From Plumapathes pennacea (Eukaryota > Cnidaria > Anthozoa > Antipatharia > Myriopathidae): a stretch of DNA of 64,000 nt. Below, in pieces: positions 34,101 through 49,600 of the stretch (the stretch's first letter is position 1; every line of letters begins with the position of its first letter). The translations under genes and the position numbers were made by a program. The notes beneath the pieces are model-generated. The model saw only the letters and a list, made by a program, of their open reading frames with translations. It was not told the DNA's origin and did no database searches. The stretch covers positions 23,068,170 through 23,132,169 of the forward strand of contig OZ038467.1 in assembly GCA_964036295.1 (NCBI GenBank), in the 5' to 3' direction.

Positions 34101-37100
34101 GACACGGTATGAGTTATATAACTATATGATTGACACGGTATGAGTTATATAACTATTTGATTGACACAGTATGAGTTATATAACTATATGATTGACACGG
34201 TATGAGTTATATAACTATATGATTGACATGGTATGAGTTACATAACTATTTGATTGACACAGTATGAGTTATATAACTATATGATTGACACGGTATTAGT
34301 TATATAACTATTTGATTGACACAGTATGAGTTATATAACTATATGATTGACACGGTATGAGTTATATAACTATATGATTGACATGGTATGAGTTATATAA
34401 CTATTTGATTGACACGGTATGAGTTATATAGCTATTTGATTGACACGGTATGAGTTATATAGCTATTTGATTGACACGGTATGAGTTATATAACTATTTG
34501 ATTGACAGGGTATGAGTTATATAACTATTTGATTGACACGGTATGAGTTATATAACTATTTTATTGACACGGTATGAGTTATATAACTATTTGATTGACA
34601 CGGTATGAGTTATATAACTATTTGATTGACACGGTGTGAGTTATATAACTATTTGATTGACACGGTATGAGTAATATAACTATTTGATTGACACGGTATG
34701 AGTTATAAAACTATATGATTGACACGGTATGAGTTATATAACTATTTGATTGACACAGTATGAGTTATATAACTATATGATTGACACGGTATGAGTTATA
34801 TAACTATATGATTGACAGGGTATGAGTTATATAACTATTTGATTGACACAGTATGAGTTATATAACTATATGATTGACACGGTATGAGTTATATAACTAT
34901 TTGATTGACACAGTATGAGTTATATAACTATATGATTGACACGGTATGAGTTATATAACTATATGATTGACATGGTATGAGTTATATAACTATTTGATTG
35001 ACACGGTATGAGTTATATAGCTATTTGATTGACACGGTATGAGTTATATAGCTATTTGATTGACACGGTATGAGTTATATAACTATTTGATTGACATGGT
35101 ATGAGTTATATAACTATTTGATTGACACGGTGTGAGTTATATAACTATTTGATTGACACGGTATGAGTTATATAACTATTTGATTGACACGGTGTGAGTT
35201 ATATAACTATTTGATTGACATGGTATGAGTAATATAACTATTTGATTGACATGGTGTGAGTTATATAGCTATTTGATTGACATGGTATGAGTTATATAAC
35301 TATTTGATTGACACGGTGTGAGTTATATAACTATTTGATTGACACGGTATGAGTTATATAACTATTTGATTGACATGGTATGAGTTATATAACTATTTGA
35401 TTGACACGGTGTGAGTTATATAACTATTTGATTGACACGGTATGACTTATATAACTATTTGATTGACACGGTGTGAGTTATATAACTATTTGATTGACAC
35501 GGTATGAGTAATATAACTATTTGATTGACACGGTATGAGTTATATAACTATTTGATTGACATGGTGTGAGTTATATAGCTATTTGATTGACATGGTATGA
35601 GTTATATAACTATTTGATTGACATGGTATGAGTTATATAACTATTTTATTGACACGGTATGAGTTATATAACTATTTGATTGACACGGTATGAGTTATAT
35701 AACTATTTGATTGACACGGTGTGAGTTATATAACTATTTGATTGACACGGTATGAGTAATATAACTATTTGATTGACACGGTATGAGTTATATAACTATA
35801 TGATTGACACGGTATGAGTTATATAACTATTTGATTGACACAGTATGAGTTATATAACTATACGATTGACACGGTATGAGTTATATAACTATATGATTGA
35901 CATGGTATGAATTATATAACTATTTGATTGACACAGTATGAGTTATATAACTATATGATTGACACGGTATGAGTTATATAACTATTTGATTGACACAGTA
36001 TGAGTTATATAACTATATGATTGACACGGTATGAGTTATATAACTATATGATTGACACGGTATGAGTTATATAACTATTTGATTGACACGGTATGAGTTA
36101 TATAGCTATTTGATTGACACGGTATGAGTTATATAGCTATTTGATTGACACGGTTTGAGTTATATAGCTATTTGATTGACACGGTGTGAGTTATATAGCT
36201 ATTTGATTGACACGGTATGAGTTATATAACTATTTGATTGACACGGTATGAGTTATATAACTATTTGATTGACACGGTGTGAGTTATATAACTATTTGAT
36301 TGACACGGTGTGAGTTATATAACTATTTGATTGACATGGTATGAGTTATATAGCTATTTGATTGACACGGTGTGAGTTATATAGCTATTTGATTGACACG
36401 GTATGAGTTATATAACTATTTGATTGACACGGTATGAGTTATATAACTATTTGATTGACACGGTGTGAGTTATATAACTATTTGATTGACACGGTGTGAA
36501 TTATATAACTATTTGATTGACATGGTATGAGTTATATAGCTATTTGATTGACACGGTATGAGTTATATAACTATTTGATTGACACAGTATGAGTTATATA
36601 ACTATATGATTGACATGGTATGAGTTACATAACTATTTGATTGACACAGTATGAGTTATATAACTATATGATTGACACGGTATTAGTTATATAACTATTT
36701 GATTGACACAGTATGAGTTATATAACTATATGATTGACACGGTATGAGTTATATAACTATATGATTGACATGGTATGAGTTATATAACTATTTGATTGAC
36801 ACGGTATGAGTTATATAGCTATTTGATTGACACGGTATGAGTTATATAGCTATTTGATTGACACGGTATGAGTTATATAACTATTTGATTGACATGGTAT
36901 GAGTTATATAACTATTTGATTGACACGGTATGAGTTATATAACTATTTTATTGACACGGTATGAGTTATATAACTATTTGATTGACACGGTATGAGTTAT
37001 ATAACTATTTGATTGACACGGTGTGAGTTATATAACTATTTGATTGACACGGTATGAGTAATATAACTATTTGATTGACACGGTATGAGTTATAAAACTA

Positions 37101-40100
37101 TATGATTGACACGGTATGAGTTATATAACTTTTTGATTGACACAGTATGAGTTATATAACTATATGATTGACACGGTATGAGTTATATAACTATATGATT
37201 GACAGGGTATGAGTTATATAACTATTTGATTGACACAGTATGAGTTATATAACTATATGATTGACACGGTATGAGTTATATAACTATTTGATTGACACAG
37301 TATGAGTTATATAACTATATGATTGACACGGTATGAGTTATATAACTATATGATTGACATGGTATGAGTTATATAACTATTTGATTGACACGGTATGAGT
37401 TATATAGCTATTTGATTGACACGGTATGAGTTATATAGCTATTTGATTGACACGGTATGAGTTATATAACTATTTGATTGACACGGTGTGAGTTATATAA
37501 CTATTTGATTGACACGGTATGAGTTATATAACTATTTGATTGACACGGTGTGAGTTATATAACTATTTGATTGACATGGTATGAGTAATATAACTATTTG
37601 ATTGACATGGTGTGAGTTATATAGCTATTTGATTGACATGGTATGAGTTATATAACTATTTGATTGACACGGTGTGAGTTATATAACTATTTGATTGACA
37701 CGGTATGAGTTATATAACTATTTGATTGACATGGTATGAGTTATATAACTATTTGATTGACACGGTGTGAGTTATATAACTATTTGATTGACACGGTATG
37801 ACTTATATAACTATTTGATTGACACGGTGTGAGTTATATAACTATTTGATTGACACGGTATGAGTAATATAACTATTTGATTGACACGGTATGAGTTATA
37901 TAACTATTTGATTGACATGGTGTGAGTTATATAGCTATTTGATTGACATGGTATGAGTTATATAACTATTTGATTGACATGGTATGAGTTATATAACTAT
38001 TTTATTGACACGGTATGAGTTATATAACTATTTGATTGACACGGTATGAGTTATATAACTATTTTATTGACACGGTATGAGTTATATAACTATTTGATTG
38101 ACACGGTATGAGTTATATAACTATTTGATTGACACGGTGTGAGTTATATAACTATTTGATTGACACGGTATGAGTAATATAACTATTTGATTGACACGGT
38201 ATGAGTTATAAAACTATATGATTGACACGGTATGAGTTATATAACTATTTGATTGACACAGTATGAGTTATATAACTATATGATTGACACGGTATGAGTT
38301 ATATAACTATATGATTGACAGGGTATGAGTTATATAACTATTTGATTGACACAGTATGAGTTATATAACTATATGATTGACACGGTATGAGTTATATAAC
38401 TATTTGATTGACACAGTATGAGTTATATAACTATATGATTGACACGGTATGAGTTATATAACTATATGATTGACATGGTATGAGTTATATAACTATTTGA
38501 TTGACACGGTATGAGTTATATAGCTATTTGATTGACACGGTATGAGTTATATAGCTATTTGATTGACACGGTATGAGTTATATAACTATTTGATTGACAC
38601 GGTGTGAGTTATATAACTATTTGATTGACACGGTATGAGTTATATAACTATTTGATTGACACGGTGTGAGTTATATAACTATTTGATTGACATGGTATGA
38701 GTAATATAACTATTTGATTGACATGGTGTGAGTTATATAGCTATTTGATTGACATGGTATGAGTTATATAACTATTTGATTGACACGGTGTGAGTTATAT
38801 AACTATTTGATTGACACGGTATGAGTTATATAACTATTTGATACACATGGTATGAGTTATATAACTATTTGATTGACACGGTGTGAGTTATATAACTATT
38901 TGATTGACACGGTATGACTTATATAACTATTTGATTGACACGGTGTGAGTTATATAACTATTTGATTGACACGGTATGAGTAATATAACTATTTGATTGA
39001 CACGGTATGAGTTATATAACTATTTGATTGACATGGTGTGAGTTATATAGCTATTTGATTGACATGGTATGAGTTATATAACTATTTGATTGACATGGTA
39101 TGAGTTATATAACTATTTTATTGACACGGTATGAGTTATATAACTATTTGATTGACACGGTATGAGTTATATAACTATTTGATTGACACGGTGTGAGTTA
39201 TATAACTATTTGATTGACACGGTATGAGTAATATAACTATTTGATTGACACGGTATGAGTTATATAACTATATGATTGACACGGTATGAGTTATATAACT
39301 ATTTGATTGACACAGTATGAGTTATATAACTATACGATTGACACGGTATGAGTTATATAACTATATGATTGACATGGTATGAATTATATAACTATTTGAT
39401 TGACACAGTATGAGTTATATAACTATATGATTGACACGGTATGAGTTATATAACTATTTGATTGACACAGTATGAGTTATATAACTATATGATTGACACG
39501 GTATGAGTTATATAACTATATGATTGACACGGTATGAGTTATATAACTATTTGATTGACACGGTATGAGTTATATAGCTATTTGATTGACACGGTATGAG
39601 TTATATAGCTATTTGATTGACACGGTTTGAGTTATATAGCTATTTGATTGACACGGTGTGAGTTATATAGCTATTTGATTGACACGGTATGAGTTATATA
39701 ACTATTTGATTGACACGGTATGAGTTATATAACTATTTGATTGACACGGTGTGAGTTATATAACTATTTGATTGACACGGTGTGAGTTATATAACTATTT
39801 GATTGACATGGTATGAGTTATATAGCTATTTGATTGACACGGTGTGAGTTATATAGCTATTTGATTGACACGGTATGAGTTATATAACTATTTGATTGAC
39901 ACGGTATGAGTTATATAACTATTTGATTGACACGGTGTGAGTTATATAACTATTTGATTGACACGGTGTGAGTTATATAACTATTTGATTGACATGGTAT
40001 GAGTTATATAGCTATTTGATTGACACGGTATGAGTTATATAACTATTTGATTGACACAGTATGAGTTATATAACTATATGATTGACATGGTATGAATTAC

Positions 40101-43100
40101 ATAACTATTTGATTGACACAGTATGAGTTATATAACTATATGATTGACACGGTATTAGTTATATAACTATTTGATTGACACAGTATGAGTTATATAACTA
40201 TATGATTGACACGGTATGAGTTATATAACTATATGATTGACATGGTATGAGTTATATAACTATTTGATTGACACGGTATGAGTTATATAGCTATTTGATT
40301 GACACGGTATGAGTTATATAGCTATTTGATTGACACGGTATGAGTTATATAACTATTTGATTGACATGGTATGAGTTATATAACTATTTGATTGACACGG
40401 TATGAGTTATATAACTATTTTATTGACACGGTATGAGTTATATAACTATTTGATTGACACGGTATGAGTTATATAACTATTTGATTGACACGGTTTGAGT
40501 TATATAACTATTTGATTGACACGGTATGAGTAATATAACTATTTGATTGACACGGTATGAGTTATAAAACTATATGATTGACACGGTATGAGTTATATAA
40601 CTATTTGATTGACACAGTATGAGTTATATAACTATATGATTGACACGGTATGAGTTATATAACTATATGATTGACAGGGTATGAGTTATATAACTATTTG
40701 ATTGACACAGTATGAGTTATATAACTATATGATTGACACGGTATGAGTTATATAACTATTTGATTGACACAGTATGAGTTATATAACTATATGATTGACA
40801 CGGTATGAGTTATATAACTATATGATTGACATGGTATGAGTTATATAACTATTTGATTGACACGGTATGAGTTATATAGCTATTTGATTGACACGGTATG
40901 AGTTATATAGCTATTTGATTGACACGGTATGAGTTATATAACTATTTGATTGACACGGTGTGAGTTATATAACTATTTGATTGACACGGTATGAGTTATA
41001 TAACTATTTGATTGACACGGTGTGAGTTATATAACTATTTGATTGACATGGTATGAGTAATATAACTATTTGATTGACATGGTGTGAGTTATATAGCTAT
41101 TTGATTGACATGGTATGAGTTATATAACTATTTGATTGACACGGTGTGAGTTATATAACTATTTGATTGACACGGTATGAGTTATATAACTATTTGATTG
41201 ACATGGTATGAGTTATATAACTATTTGATTGACACGGTGTGAGTTATATAACTATTTGATTGACACGGTATGACTTATATAACTATTTGATTGACACGGT
41301 GTGAGTTATATAACTATTTGATTGACACGGTATGAGTAATATAACTATTTGATTGACACGGTATGAGTTATATAACTATTTGATTGACATGGTGTGAGTT
41401 ATATAGCTATTTGATTGACATGGTATGAGTTATATAACTATTTGATTGACATGGTATGAGTTATATAACTATTTTATTGACACGGTATGAGTTATATAAC
41501 TATTTGATTGACACGGTATGAGTTATATAACTATTTGATTGACACGGTGTGAGTTATATAACTATTTGATTGACACGGTATGAGTAATATAACTATTTGA
41601 TTGACACGGTATGAGTTATATAACTATATGATTGACACGGTATGAGTTATATAACTATTTGATTGACACAGTATGAGTTATATAACTATACGATTGACAC
41701 GGTATGAGTTATATAACTATATGATTGACATGGTATGAATTATATAACTATTTGATTGACACAGTATGAGTTATATAACTATATGATTGACACGGTATGA
41801 GTTATATAACTATTTGATTGACACAGTATGAGTTATATAACTATATGATTGACACGGTATGAGTTATATAACTATATGATTGACACGGTATGAGTTATAT
41901 AACTATTTGATTGACACGGTATGAGTTATATAGCTATTTGATTGACACGGTATGAGTTATATAGCTATTTGATTGACACGGTTTGAGTTATATAGCTATT
42001 TGATTGACACGGTGTGAGTTATATAGCTATTTGATTGACACGGTATGAGTTATATAACTATTTGATTGACACGGTATGAGTTATATAACTATTTGATTGA
42101 CACGGTGTGAGTTATATAACTATTTGATTGACACGGTGTGAGTTATATAACTATTTGATTGACATGGTATGAGTTATATAGCTATTTGATTGACACGGTG
42201 TGAGTTATATAGCTATTTGATTGACACGGTATGAGTTATATAACTATTTGATTGACACGGTATGAGTTATATAACTATTTGATTGACACGGTGTGAGTTA
42301 TATAACTATTTGATTGACACGGTGTGAGTTATATAACTATTTGATTGACATGGTATGAGTTATATAGCTATTTGATTGACACGGTATGAGTTATATAACT
42401 ATTTGATTGACACAGTATGAGTAATATAACTATTTGATTGACATGGTGTGAGTTATATAGCTATTTGATTGACACGGTATGAGTTATATAGCTATTTGAT
42501 TGACACGGTATGAGTTATATAACTATTTGATTGACACGGTATGAGTTATATAGCTATTTGATTGACACGGTATGAGTTATATAATTATTTGATTGACATG
42601 GTATGAGTTATATAACTATTTGATTGACATGGTATGAGTTATATAACTATTTGATTGACACGGTATGAGTTATATAACTATTTGATTGACACGGTATGAG
42701 TTATATAACTATATGATTGACACGGTTTGAGTTATATAACTATTTGATTGACATGGTATGAGTTATATAACTATTTGATTGACACGGTATGAGTTATATA
42801 ACTATTTGATTGACACGGTATGAGTTATATAGCTATATGATTGACACGGTATGAGTAATATAGCTATTTGATTGACACGGTATGAGTAATATAACTATTT
42901 GATTGACACTGTATGAGTTATATAACTATTTGATTGACATGGTGTGAGTTATATAACTATTTGATTGACACGGTATGAGTTATATAACTATTTGATTGAC
43001 ACGGTATGAGTTATATAGCTATTTGATTGACACGGTATGAGTTATATAACTATTTGATTGACATGGTATGAGTTATATAACTATTTGATTGACACAGTTT

Positions 43101-46042
43101 GAGTTATATAACTATTTGATTGACACGGTATGAGTAATATAACTATTTGATTGACACGGTATGAGTAATATAACTATTTGATTGACATGGTGTGAGTTAT
43201 ATAGCTATTTGATTGACATGGTATGAGTTATATAACTATTTGATTGACACGGTATGAGTTATATAACTATTTGATTGACACAGTATGAGTTATATAACTA
43301 TTTGATTGACATGGTGTGAGTTATATAACTATTTGATTGACACGGTATGAGTTATATAACTATTTGATTGACACGGTATGAGTTATATAGCTATTTGATT
43401 GACACGGTATGAGTAATATAGCTATTTGATTGACACGGTATGAGTAATATAACTATTTGATTGACACGGTATGAGTTATATAACTATATGATTGACACGG
43501 TATGAGTTATATAACTATTTGATTGACACGGTATGAGTTATATAACTATTTGATTGACATGGTGTGAGTTATATAGCTATTTGATTGACACGGTATGAGT
43601 AATATAACTATTTGATTGACACGGTATGAGTTATATAACTATTTGATTGACACGGTATGAGTTATATAACTATATGATTGACACGGTATGAGTAATATAA
43701 CTATTTGAGTTATATAACTATTTGATTGACACGGTATGAGTTATATAACTATATGATTGACACGGTATGAGTAATATAACTATTTGATTGACATGGTGTG
43801 AGTTATATAGCTATTTGATTGACACGGTATGAGTTATATAGCTATTTGATTGACACGGTATGAGTTATATAGCTATTTGATTGACACGGTATGAGTTATA
43901 TAACTATTTGATTGACACGGTATGAGTAATATAACTATTTGATTGACATGGTGTGAGTTATATAGCTATTTGATTGACACGGTATGAGTTATATAACTAT
44001 TTGATTGACACGGTATGAGTAATATAACTATTTGATTGACACGGTATGAGTTATATAGCTATTTGATTGACACGGTATGAGTTATATAGCTATTTGATTG
44101 ACACGGTATGAGTTATATAACTATTTGATTGACACAGTATGAGTTATATAACTATATGATTGACACGGTATGAGTTATATAACTATATGATTGACACGGT
44201 ATGAGTAATATAACTATTTGATTGACACGGTATGAGTTATATAACTATATGATTGACACGGTATGAGTTATATAACTATTTGATTGACACGGTATGAGTT
44301 ATATAACTATTTGATTGACATGGTGTGAGTTATATAGCTATTTGATTGACACGGTATGAGTTATATAGCTATTTGATTGACACGGTATGAGTTATATAGC
44401 TATATGATTGACACGGTATGAGTTATATAACTATATGATTGACACGGTATGAGTAATATAACTATTTGATTGACACGGTATGAGTTATATAACTATTTGA
44501 TTGACACGGTATGAGTTATATAACTATATGATTGACACGGTCTGAGTAATATAACTATTTGATTGACATGGTGTGAGTTATATAGCTATTTGATTGACAC
44601 GATATGAGTAATATAGCTATTTGATTGACACGGTATGAGTAATATAACTATTTGATTGACACGGTATGAGTTATATAACTGTATGATTGACACGGTATGA
44701 GTTATATAGCTATTTGATTGACACGGTATGAGTAATATAGCTATTTGATTGACACGGTATGAGTTATATAGCTATTTGATTGACATGGTGTGAGTTATAT
44801 AACTATTTGATTGACACGGTATGAGTTATATAACTATATGATTGACACGGTATGAGTTATATAACTATTTGATTGACACGGTATGAGTTATATAACTATT
44901 TGATTGACACGGTATGAGTTATATAACTATTTGATTGACACGGTATGAGTTATATAACTATTTGATTGACACGGTATAAGTTATATAACTATTTGATTGA
45001 CACGGTATGAGTTATATAACTATTTGATTGACACGGTATGAGTTATATAACTATTTGATTGACACGGTATGAGTAATATAGCTATTTGATTGACACGGTA
45101 TGAGTAATATAACTATTTGATTGACACGGTATGAGTTATATAACTATATGATTGACACGGTATGAGTTATATAACTATTTGATTGACACGGTATGAGTAA
45201 TATAGCTATTTGATTGACATGGTGTGAGTTATATAGCTATTTGATTGACACGGTATGAGTTATATAACTATTTGATTGACACGGTATGAGTTATATAACT
45301 ATTTGATTGACACGGTATGAGTTATATAGCTATTTGATTGACACGGTATGAGTAATATAACTATTTGATTGACACGGTATGAGTAATATAACTATTTGAT
45401 TGACACGGTATGAGTTATATAGCTATTTGATTGACACGGTATGAGTAATATAACTATTTGATTGACACGGTATGAGTAATATAACTATTTGATTGACATG
45501 GTGTGAGTTATATAGCTATTTGATTGACACGGTATGAGTTATATAACTATTTGATTGACACGGTATGAGTAATATAACTATTTGATTGACATGGTGTGAG
45601 TTATATAGCTATTTGATTGACATGGTATGATTAATATAACTATTTGATTGACATGGTGTGAGTTATATAGCTATTTGATTGACACGGTATGAGTTATATA
45701 GCTATTTGATTGACACGGTGTGAGTTATATAACTATTTGATTGACACGGTGTGAGTTATATAACTATTTGATTGACACGGTATGAGTTATATAACTATTT
45801 GATTGACACGGTGTGAGTTATATAACTATTTGATTGACACGGTGTGAGTTATATAACTATTGATTGACATGGTGTGAGTTATATAGCTATTTGATTGACA
45901 CGGTATGAGTTATATAACTATTTGATTGACACGGTGTGAGTTATATAACTATTTGATTGACACAGTATGAGTTATATAGCTATTTGATTGACATGGTATG
46001 AGTTATATAACTATTGATTGACATGGTGTGAGTTATATAGCT
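31187..46042 (+). repeat. 31-bp satellite array, left part (~480 units)
   Basis: Head-to-tail copies of a 31-bp unit start GATTGACACGGTATG and contain the 12-bp palindrome AGTTATATAACT. Almost no spacing variation is seen; rare 30-bp units occur near 45858 and 46010 and a partial unit near 43700. Recurring unit variants are CACGG/CATGG/CACAG, GTATGAG/GTGTGAG, ATATAAC/ATATAGC, GAGTTAT/GAGTAAT and TATTTG/TATATG. Every frame is closed by stops, so the array is noncoding. Near 32394-32860 two variants alternate strictly, giving a 62-bp dimer. Between about 34.2 and 42 kb, private variants recur at spacings of 36, 76, 77 and 112 units. Confidence 0.98.
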
Positions 46043-46698
46043 TTTTACAATAACACGTCAGTTTCTCGCTTTGTGATTGGCTAATTTTCATTATCAATAA
46101 GAGGACAGACACATAAAATCGAGTGGTGACGACAGTGATTTGGACGAAGGTGAATTCAGCTTCAATTTTACCTCAGTTCTTGCAAAAGTGACATTCGGCA
46201 TTTGAAGTAGAGAACCAGAAGTGTTCAGAGGCGAATTTCCTTGAGCTTTGTCTTGAAATTGTCGAGAAAACCGCAGCAGAAAAGCGTCTAGTTTCATTTC
46301 TTTCCAACTTCTTTGACAAAATTTTATTTTGCACGCGCGAAATGCTCACGTCAAACTGTCACTTTTGGGCCAATGAAATGTCTTGAATTTCAACCTCGAC
46401 CAATTAGAAGCGGGAAAAGTTGTTGACAACATTTCGGTCAAATCGAACAAAATCCAGTTTTCTTGCGTATTTTCCCCGCGTCGTCGCTTGAGTTTTGTTA
46501 TTGTAAAAAACAAATTGACGTCAGTTTTTTATGTGTCTGTCCTCTTATTGATCATGAAACGCGTCATAACATTGTCAAAAAGTTGCGGATCCACTCGGCG
46601 AAGCGCCTCGTGGATCCACAACTTTTTGACAATGTTATGACGCGTTTCATGATCAATAAGAGGACAAACACATAAAAAACTGACGTCAATTTGTTAAA
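46043..46698. mobile_element. Inverted-repeat element inserted in the satellite
   Basis: About 650 bp of unrelated sequence splits the array. The ends are imperfect inverted repeats (TTTTTACAATAACACGTCAG left; CTGACGTCAATTTGTTAAA right). The right 185 bp is a near-perfect hairpin: TTGACGTCAGTTTTTTATGT and AACGCGTCATAACATTGTCA are mirrored after a short CGGCGAAGCGCC-like loop near 46600. Arms are about 84 bp. Two short + strand frames and one minus frame inside have no family motif. It inserted after the array formed. Confidence 0.85.
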
Positions 46699-49600
46699 TA
46701 TGATTGACACGGTATGAGTTATATAACTATTTGATTGACACGGTATAAGTTATATAACTATTTGATTGACACGGTATGAGTTATATAGCTATTTGATTGA
46801 CACGGTATGAGTTATATAACTATATGATTGACACGGTATGAGTAATATAACTATTTGAGTGACATGGTGTGAGTTATATAGCTATTTGATTGACACGGTA
46901 TGAGTTATATAACTATTTGATTGACACGGTATGAGTTATATAACTATTTGATTGACACGGTATGAGTTATATAACTATTTGATTGACATGGTGTGAGTTA
47001 TATAGCTATTTGATTGACACGGTATGAGTTATATAACTATTTGATTGACACGGTATAAGTTATATAACTATTTGATTGACACGGTATGAGTTATATAGCT
47101 ATTTGATTGACACGGTTTGAGTTATATAACTATATGATTGACACGGTATGAGTAATATAACTATTTGAGTGACATGGTGTGAGTTATATAGCTATTTGAT
47201 TGACACGGTATGAGTTATATAACTATTTGATTGACACGGTATGAGTTATATAACTATTTGATTGACATGGTGTGAGTTATATAGCTATTTGATTGACACG
47301 GTATGAGTAATATAGCTATTTGATTGACACGGTATGAGTAATATAACTATATGATTGACATGGTATGAGTTATATAACTATTTGATTGACACGGTATGAG
47401 TTATATAACTATTTGATTGACACGGTATGAGTTATATAACTATTTGATTGACACGGTATGAGTTATATAACTATTTGATTGACACGGTATGAGTTATATA
47501 ACTATTTGATTGACACGGTATAAGTTATATAACTATTTGATTGACACGGTATGAGTTATATAGCTATTTGATTGACACGGTATGAGTTATATAACTATAT
47601 GATTGACACGGTATGAGTAATATAACTATTTGAGTGACATGGTGTGAGTTATATAGCTATTTGATTGACACGGTATGAGTTATATAACTATTTGATTGAC
47701 ACGGTATGAGTTATATAACTATTTGATTGACACGGTATGAGTTATATAACTATTTGATTGACATGGTGTGAGTTATATAGCTATTTGATTGACACGGTGT
47801 GAGTAATATAGCTATTTGATTGACACGGTATGAGTAATATAACTATATGATTGACATGGTATGAGTTATATAACTATTTGATTGACACGGTATGAGTTAT
47901 ATAACTATTTGATTGACACGGTATGAGTTATATAACTATTTGATTGACACGGTATGAGTTATATAACTATTTGATTGACACGGTATGAGTTATATAACTA
48001 TTTGATTGACATGGTATGAGTTATATAACTATTTGATTGACATGGTATGAGTTATATAACTATTTGATTGACACAGTATGAGTTATATAGCTATTTGATT
48101 GACACGGTATGAGTTATATAACTATTTGATTGACACGGTATGAGTTATATAACTATTTGATTGACACGGTATGAGTTATATAACTATTTGATTGACACGG
48201 TATGAGTTATATAACTATTTGATTGACATGGTATGAGTTATATAACTATTTGATTGACATGGTATGAGTTATATAACTATTTGATTGACACGGTATGAGT
48301 TATATAACTATTTGATTGACACGGTATGAGTTATATAACTATTTGATTGACACGGTATGAGTTATATAACTATTTGATTGACTTGGTATGAGTTATATAA
48401 CTATTTGATTGACATGGTATGAGTTATATAACTATTTGATTGACACGGTATGAGTTATATAACTATTTGATTGACATGGTATGAGTTATATAACTATTTG
48501 ATTGACACAGTATGAGTTATATAGCTATTTGATTGACACGGTATGAGTTATATAACTATTTGATTGACACGGTATGAGTTATATAGCTATTTGATTGACA
48601 CGGTATGAGTTATATAACTATTTGATTGAGATGGTATTAGTTATATAACTATTTGATTGACATGGTATGAGTTATATAACTATTTGATTGACACAGTATG
48701 AGTTATATAGCTATTTGATTGACACGGTATGAGTTATATAACTATTTGATTGACACGGTATGAGTTTTATAACTATTTGATTGACACGGTATGAGTAATA
48801 TAACTATTTGATTGACATGGTGTGAGTTATATAGCTATTTGATTGACACGGTATGAGTTATATAGCTATTTGATTGACACGGTATGAGTTATATAGCTAT
48901 TTGATTGACACGGTATGAGTTATATAACTATTTGAGTGACATGGTGTGAGTTATATAGCTATTTGATTGACACGGTATGAGTAATATAACTATTTGAGTG
49001 ACATGGTGAGTTATATAGCTATTTGATTGACACAGTATGAGTTATATAATTATTTGATTGACATGGTATGAATTATATAACTATTTGATTGACACGGTAT
49101 GAGTTATATAACTATTTGATTGACACGGTATGAGTTATATAACTATTTGATTGACACGGTATGAGTTATATAGCTATTTGATTGACACGGTATGAGTTAT
49201 ATAACTATTTGATTGACACGGTATGAGTTATATAACTATTTGATTGACACGGTATGAGTTATATAACTATTTGATTGACACGGTATAAGTTATATAACTA
49301 TTTGATTGACACGGTATGAGTTATATAGCTATTTGATTGACACGGTATGAGTTATATAACTATATGATTGACACGGTATGAGTAATATAACTATTTGAGT
49401 GACATGGTGTGAGTTATATAGCTATTTGATTGACACGGTATGAGTTATATAACTATTTGATTGACACGGTATGAGTTATATAACTATTTGATTGACACGG
49501 TATGAGTTATATAACTATTTGATTGACATGGTGTGAGTTATATAGCTATTTGATTGACACGGTATGAGTTATATAACTATTTGATTGACACGGTATAAGT

